The position numbers and the translations under genes are program-made. This document shows, in pieces, positions 60,916 to 64,000 of a DNA stretch of 64,000 bases. The notes under the pieces are model-generated. The model saw only the letters and a program-made list of their open reading frames with translations, did not search any database and was not told the origin of the DNA. Positions within the stretch are counted from its first letter, which is position 1. Every line of letters starts with the position of its first letter. Location of the stretch: positions 1,820,501-1,884,500 of the forward strand of contig NC_014136.1 of NCBI RefSeq assembly GCF_000092505.1, given 5' to 3'. The stretch is from Leuconostoc kimchii IMSNU 11154 (lineage in GTDB: Bacteria; Bacillota; Bacilli; Lactobacillales; Lactobacillaceae).

Positions 60916-61254
60916 TCACAGTCTACGCCTTGAGAGTTTGGCAATTTCAACTAGTTGTTTAATTTGTTCGATGTCTTCTTTAGTAGCAGCAGGGTCGATA
61001 AAATAAGCAACTTCTTTTTGCGCTGGTGTCAGGTCATCAGATGCAGTAGGATTCATCTCATCCGTGCGACCTAACAAGTAGTCGGTTGAGACGTGGAGTA
61101 CGTCAGCGACTTTTTGCAAGTTGTCGGCTTTTGGTGTGGATTTTTTCCAACCATATATAGCTTTATTGCTTAAACCAGCTTTTTCATTAACAAAGTCAAT
61201 GGAAAGTCCTTTTTTATTAGATATTTCTTTTATTCTATCGTAAAGCATTGTCAT
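60916..61254 (-). CDS. Prophage repressor, XRE-family HTH (CI-like)
   Basis: 112 residues. N-terminal HTH_XRE (about 4-62: IKEISNKKGLSIDFVNEKAGLSNKAIYGWKK, NLQKVADVLHVSTDYLLGR). A short helical tail lacks the LexA/CI peptidase domain, consistent with control by the adjacent ImmA-like protease rather than self-cleavage. It is divergent from the lytic promoter, with operator sites between. Confidence 0.88.
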   Translation of the reverse strand: MTMLYDRIKEISNKKGLSIDFVNEKAGLSNKAIYGWKKSTPKADNLQKVADVLHVSTDYLLGRTDEMNPTASDDLTPAQKEVAYFIDPAATKEDIEQIKQLVEIAKLSRRRL

Positions 61255-61264
61255 ATCAATATTC

Positions 61265-61287
61265 CTATTTTATTCTGAATAAAATAG
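61265..61287. repeat. Palindrome next to the repressor start
   Basis: CTATTTTATT-ctg-AATAAAATAG, perfect 10-bp arms, lying over the predicted -10 and start of the repressor promoter; a possible site for a Cro-like protein. Confidence 0.5.
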
Positions 61288-61302
61288 TTTGGAAAAACCA
61301 AC
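61288..61302. promoter_or_regulatory. Repressor operator 1
   Basis: TTTGG-AAAAA-CCAAC, between the -35 (TTGTTG, complement of 61299-61304) and -10 of the minus-strand repressor promoter. It is related to two further sites at 61317 and 61448. Confidence 0.65.
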
Positions 61303-61309
61303 AAAAGTG

Positions 61310-61338
61310 TTGACTTGTCGGAAATAACCAACTATACT
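61310..61338 (+). promoter_or_regulatory. Early lytic promoter
   Basis: -35 TTGACT (61310-61315), 17-base spacer filled by operator 2, -10 TATACT (61333-61338). Confidence 0.8.
61317..61332. promoter_or_regulatory. Repressor operator 2
   Basis: GTCGG-AAATAA-CCAAC, exactly within the spacer of the early promoter, so a bound repressor excludes RNA polymerase. Confidence 0.7.
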
Positions 61339-61447
61339 TATTCTTGTAAGTTAATAGCGCAAACAAAAAAACAGTTATATCTATCAATCTTGGCGGAGGG
61401 ATATGCAATAACAACGTTTATTTTGATGTGTTTACTATGCCATTATA

Positions 61448-61463
61448 GTTGGTTTTATCCAAC
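61448..61463. promoter_or_regulatory. Repressor operator 3
   Basis: GTTGG-TTTTAT-CCAAC, the most symmetric copy, about 110 bp downstream of the early promoter; spacing suits DNA looping between repressor dimers. Confidence 0.6.
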
Positions 61464-61518
61464 TTGTAAAGTAAAACTTACAAACAATTTTACAGTAAAT
61501 AATACTAAGGAGGGAATT

Positions 61519-61743
61519 ATGAGCGTACAGGAAGCAATTCAGACACTCGAAGAAGAACGATTCAAGTTCTCACTTCATTTGAAAAAGAAGCGTTTAAAGC
61601 CTCGTATGCTTGCCCCGGTTATTGGTAAGTCTGAATCATACGTCAGACAACTACTATCTGGTGCAGCAACAGGCGACGCAGCTAAGGAACACTTGAACAC
61701 GTTGTTCAAATTCACAGATTACAACGGTGATGGTTGGTTATAA
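61519..61743 (+). CDS. Small prophage regulator (Cro-position protein)
   Basis: 74 residues. A charged helix (EEERFKFSLHLKKKRLKPRM) is followed by a possible recognition helix (LAPVIGKSESYVRQLLSG), suggesting a compact DNA-binding protein in the Cro position. ATG 61519 has AAGGAGGG upstream; the frame is open further back through the operator region but without an RBS. It is the first gene of the early operon, 12 bases before the antirepressor gene. Confidence 0.65.
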   Translation: MSVQEAIQTLEEERFKFSLHLKKKRLKPRMLAPVIGKSESYVRQLLSGAATGDAAKEHLNTLFKFTDYNGDGWL

Positions 61744-61755
61744 GGAGAAAATAAC

Positions 61756-62460
61756 ATGAACGAAGTAGCAGTATTTAATTTTGAAACAAACGAAGTAAGA
61801 ACAGTAGTGATTAACGAAGAAGTTTGGTTAGTTGCTAAAGATGTAGCAACCACGTTGGGATATTCTCGAACAGCTGATGCTGTTAAAGCACATGTTGACG
61901 AAGAAGATAAAGGGGTCGGTAAAATACAGACCCCCGGTGGAACACAACGAATGACAGTCATTAACCAATCAGGCGTTATCTCGTTAGCACTATCAAGCAA
62001 ACTGCCAACAGCTAAGAAATTCAAGCGTTGGGTAACATCAGAAGTTATTCCGAGTGTATTGAAACATGGTAGTTACTCAAAACCACAAAGCACATTGCAA
62101 CTATTTGATAACGCGCTTCAAGTGATGAAAGAACAAGAAACCAAAATTAACCACGTAGTTGATCGAATGGATGAGTTTGAAGACGCACAGGAAATCAGAA
62201 GCTGGGAGCAGACTGAATTATTGCGCATGAGAAAAAACAAGGTGTTTGCAATTCTAGGGAGTAAACATACGAAGCGATATAAGGCATTATCCAGTGAAGT
62301 ATACCAATCAATTAGTCATGACTTTAAATCACAGTTTAACGTGCCAAGATATAACGCGTTGCCACGAAAGCAATTTGAAGACGGCAAACGGTTCTTCATT
62401 AATTGGGAACCGAGTAACTTATTAGAACTTGCCATAAAGGGCGCAGAACAACCAGCATAG
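61756..62460 (+). CDS. Phage antirepressor, BRO-N plus ORF6C domains
   Basis: 234 residues. The N-terminal BRO-N domain (about 1-110: VWLVAKDVATTLGYSRTADAV, VINQSGVISLALSSKL, FKRWVTSEVIPSVLKHG) is followed by a helical linker. The ORF6C-like C-terminus (about 150-230) has KRYKALSSEVYQSISHDFKS and RKQFEDGKRFFINWEP. It is thought to counteract the repressor. Its C-terminal domain is a paralogue of that in the gene at 63026. Confidence 0.88.
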   Translation: MNEVAVFNFETNEVRTVVINEEVWLVAKDVATTLGYSRTADAVKAHVDEEDKGVGKIQTPGGTQRMTVINQSGVISLALSSKLPTAKKFKRWVTSEVIPSVLKHGSYSKPQSTLQLFDNALQVMKEQETKINHVVDRMDEFEDAQEIRSWEQTELLRMRKNKVFAILGSKHTKRYKALSSEVYQSISHDFKSQFNVPRYNALPRKQFEDGKRFFINWEPSNLLELAIKGAEQPA

Positions 62461-62476
62461 AAAGGAGGTAATAAAT

Positions 62477-62734
62477 TTGAAAGCTATATACGTAGCCGGA
62501 AAGTTAACCGGCGTAATAGTCGAGAAACAAAAAAATACATTGCTTATCAGGAAAGCGTTATTTACTTATCTGGACGATAAAGAAATAACTGTGCTTACTG
62601 GAGAAGCAATGTATGTAGATGAAAAAATACTAGACGAAGTTGAGGCAAGAATTGTCGAAGTCGAAAGCAACTCAATTGAACCAGTCAACATTAACAGACG
62701 CGTTGACTTTGTTAGAGAATTTGTCAACGTGTAA
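62477..62734 (+). CDS. Hypothetical early phage protein
   Basis: 85 residues from a TTG start with AAAGGAGGT 7 to 8 bases upstream. It is mostly beta-rich (AIYVAGKLTGVIVEKQKNTLLI) with a charged C-terminus. No family is recognised. Its last 63 bases overlap the convergent minus-strand gene. Confidence 0.6.
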   Translation: MKAIYVAGKLTGVIVEKQKNTLLIRKALFTYLDDKEITVLTGEAMYVDEKILDEVEARIVEVESNSIEPVNINRRVDFVREFVNV

Positions 62735-62899
62735 TTGAACAAATTCGTCATTTATAGACATCACAATACCTTTAATAAGATAATACGGCGTCTTTGCATC
62801 AGATGATGAATTAATCAGATCACCAACTTGTGGATTAAATGGAAGTGTGAAATCAGACTTCACATTCTTTCCGTCGATGATTAGCGAATATTTAATCAT
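62672..62899 (-). CDS. Hypothetical minus-strand phage protein
   Basis: 75 residues; ATG 62899 has AAAGGAG 10 bases upstream. The product (YSLIIDGKNVKSDFTLPFNP, GDLINSSSDAKTPYYLIKG) looks like a small beta-barrel protein of unknown family. It runs against the surrounding early operon and overlaps the plus-strand gene at its 3' end, so the two transcripts can form a duplex. Confidence 0.55.
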   Translation of the reverse strand: MIKYSLIIDGKNVKSDFTLPFNPQVGDLINSSSDAKTPYYLIKGIVMSINDEFVQLHVDKFSNKVNASVNVDWFN

Positions 62900-62966
62900 G
62901 TAATTTTGTCTCCTTTCATTTATTTCAGCCTGTACGCCGATAAATAAAGGATAGCACAAAAAAACC

Positions 62967-62993
62967 TGACTACGGAATTAGTCAGGAGGAATA
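62967..62993 (-). terminator. Hairpin with minus-strand T run upstream of the antirepressor gene
   Basis: CCTGACT/AGTCAGG with a run of T on the minus strand. It ends minus-strand transcription coming from the right, just before the promoter region of the gene at 62899. Confidence 0.65.
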
Positions 62994-63025
62994 TAACTCA
63001 ATTATAACAGAAAAGGAATATACAC

Positions 63026-63826
63026 ATGAGTAATTTAAAAGTGATCGGTAAAGAACAAGTATCAGGATATGAATTCACTGGTATCGAGGGTGGATTCGGA
63101 GATGGCACACGAGGCATGTTGGTTCGTGATATTGCGGATATTCACAGCAAGTCAACTAAAGCTATCAATCAAGCGATCAACATGAATATCAAACGATTCA
63201 AAACAGGTGTTGATTTAATTGACTTAAAACAGAAAGATTTCGAGGTCAATCAAATTGACCTCGGATTTAGTCAAAATTCAATTAATCGTTCCTCACATAT
63301 TTACATGTTAAGCGAACGTGGTTACTCAAAGTTGTTAAAGATTTTGGAAGATGATATAGCATGGGATATTTACGACAAATTTGTTGACGGATATTTCAAT
63401 ATGCGCAAGGCGTTTAAACAGCCAAAAAGTCCAATGGATTTCATCAAGTTACACAATGAAGCATTTATTGAAGTTGATGAACGTGTCGGCGTATTGGAAG
63501 ACTTCAAGAAAGACTACGACGAAAATAGGACGATTAACGAAGATCAGGTCATTCAGATTGAAAAAGCGCGTAAGAGTAAAGCGATGAAAATTGTTGGCGG
63601 TGTTGCTACTAATGCTTATAAAGAATTTTACTCTGATATTTTGCGCAAGAAGCTGTTCCCAGATTTCAGAAAACGTTTCAATGTTAATCGCTACCGATCA
63701 TTGAAAGCTAAAGAATTTAACGAAGCAATTATGTTTATTCAAAATTGGCAACCAGAAAAAGAAATGTTGTATGCCATTAAATACTCAAATGAACAAACAA
63801 CATTAGATGTTAAGGAAACGGCATAG
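63026..63826 (+). CDS. Phage antirepressor, ORF6N-like plus ORF6C domains
   Basis: 266 residues. The N-terminal half (GMLVRDIADIHSKSTKAINQ, RSSHIYMLSERGYSKLLKIL) is an ORF6N/KilA-N-type DNA-binding domain. A coiled linker leads to the ORF6C C-terminus (AYKEFYSDILRKKLF, NVNRYRSLKAKEFNEAIMFIQNW). This aligns with the end of the BRO-N protein at 61756. AAAAGGA precedes ATG. Two antirepressors in one early operon suggests domain shuffling. Confidence 0.85.
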   Translation: MSNLKVIGKEQVSGYEFTGIEGGFGDGTRGMLVRDIADIHSKSTKAINQAINMNIKRFKTGVDLIDLKQKDFEVNQIDLGFSQNSINRSSHIYMLSERGYSKLLKILEDDIAWDIYDKFVDGYFNMRKAFKQPKSPMDFIKLHNEAFIEVDERVGVLEDFKKDYDENRTINEDQVIQIEKARKSKAMKIVGGVATNAYKEFYSDILRKKLFPDFRKRFNVNRYRSLKAKEFNEAIMFIQNWQPEKEMLYAIKYSNEQTTLDVKETA

Positions 63827-63836
63827 GAGAAAAAAT

Positions 63837-64000
63837 ATGGCTGAAAATATGATTATCAATGATTTAGAACGCGATGATTTAGAAATTGCGATCTGGAAAA
63901 TAAACGAGGCTAAAAATATATTGAACGGCGTAATTGGAAATACTGCTGACACTGATTTCATGGCAGAACTTGAAGTGGCAACTAGTGACCTTGATGATTT
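63837..64000 (+). CDS. Hypothetical phage protein, 3' end outside window
   Basis: 54 residues visible from ATG 63837, with AGGAGA 7 to 8 bases upstream. The sequence is acidic (NDLERDDLEIAIWKINEAK, ADTDFMAELEVATSDLDD), probably helical. It is cut by the window edge. No family is recognised. Confidence 0.6.
   Translation, partial: MAENMIINDLERDDLEIAIWKINEAKNILNGVIGNTADTDFMAELEVATSDLDD

Noticed and set aside
1..64000. CRISPR arrays, rRNA genes or complete insertion sequences
   Set aside because: No regularly spaced direct repeats, no rRNA signatures and no transposase frames with terminal repeats were seen.

Overview
The window looks like a chromosomal segment of a low-GC lactic acid bacterium, most likely Leuconostoc or a close relative. 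This is inferred from gene content, gene order (xerD-ribT-scpA-scpB-rluB-FMN riboswitch-ribU; aminotransferase-EIIA-like-truB-ribF-hrcA-grpE-dnaK-dnaJ; yhaO-yhaN-yhaM-prsA-hit-ecsAB-trmB) and A+T-rich base use. No database search was possible.

Layout. 1-12110 is housekeeping: the end of an aminotransferase gene, truB, ribF, the HrcA/CIRCE heat-shock operon with a zinc-finger-less J-protein, a GNAT enzyme, deformylase, UPF0223, an IMPase-family protein and typA. 12148-16740 is an accessory, partly decayed stretch after a tRNA-Ser gene. It holds diverged repeats, hairpin clusters, a protein remnant, two candidate structured small RNAs, a few minus-strand genes and a 5'-deleted nuclease pseudogene. 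16802-30427 carries an SGNH hydrolase, a beta-propeller lactonase, a LexA-box-fronted yhaO-yhaN-yhaM cluster, a PrsA without a lipobox, divergent hit/ecsAB genes with mirror-image promoters, trmB, a guanidinium-type SMR exporter, csbD with a palindromic operator, and a 34-codon hydrophobic peptide gene. 30428-36406 has tRNA-Arg, a TetR regulator, L21 and L27 (without prp between them), an M24 peptidase, a YunD/YutD pair and tRNA-Glu. 36544-39081 is a minus-strand operon: promoter with palindrome, branched-chain-rich leader peptide, attenuator, PF13303-type membrane protein, ilvE. 39196-58369 is again housekeeping (2-hydroxyacid dehydrogenase, GDPD, folC, dus, rpsU-yqeY, cvfB, xerD, ribT, scpAB, rluB, ribU, cmk, rpsA, der, hup, a TPR protein, cca, folA, degV). 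From 58549 to the right edge is the left arm of a prophage: integrase, a DUF4352-type protein, ImmA-like peptidase, repressor, a divergent operator/promoter switch, a small regulator and two antirepressors.

The most interesting signal is the leader-peptide attenuator at 38780-39081. A 21-codon peptide rich in Ile and Val precedes mutually exclusive hairpins, a terminator, and then a transporter-like protein annotated by family as PTS EIIC, followed by the branched-chain aminotransferase. This ties an orphan EIIC-like family to branched-chain amino acid metabolism. Other notable items are an SOS box in front of yhaO, candidate small RNAs at 12915-13108, 16590-16737 and 59653-59722, two probably leaderless genes (9150 and 25031), an L27 precursor whose processing protease is missing from its usual place, and an EIIA-like protein that has lost both active-site histidines.
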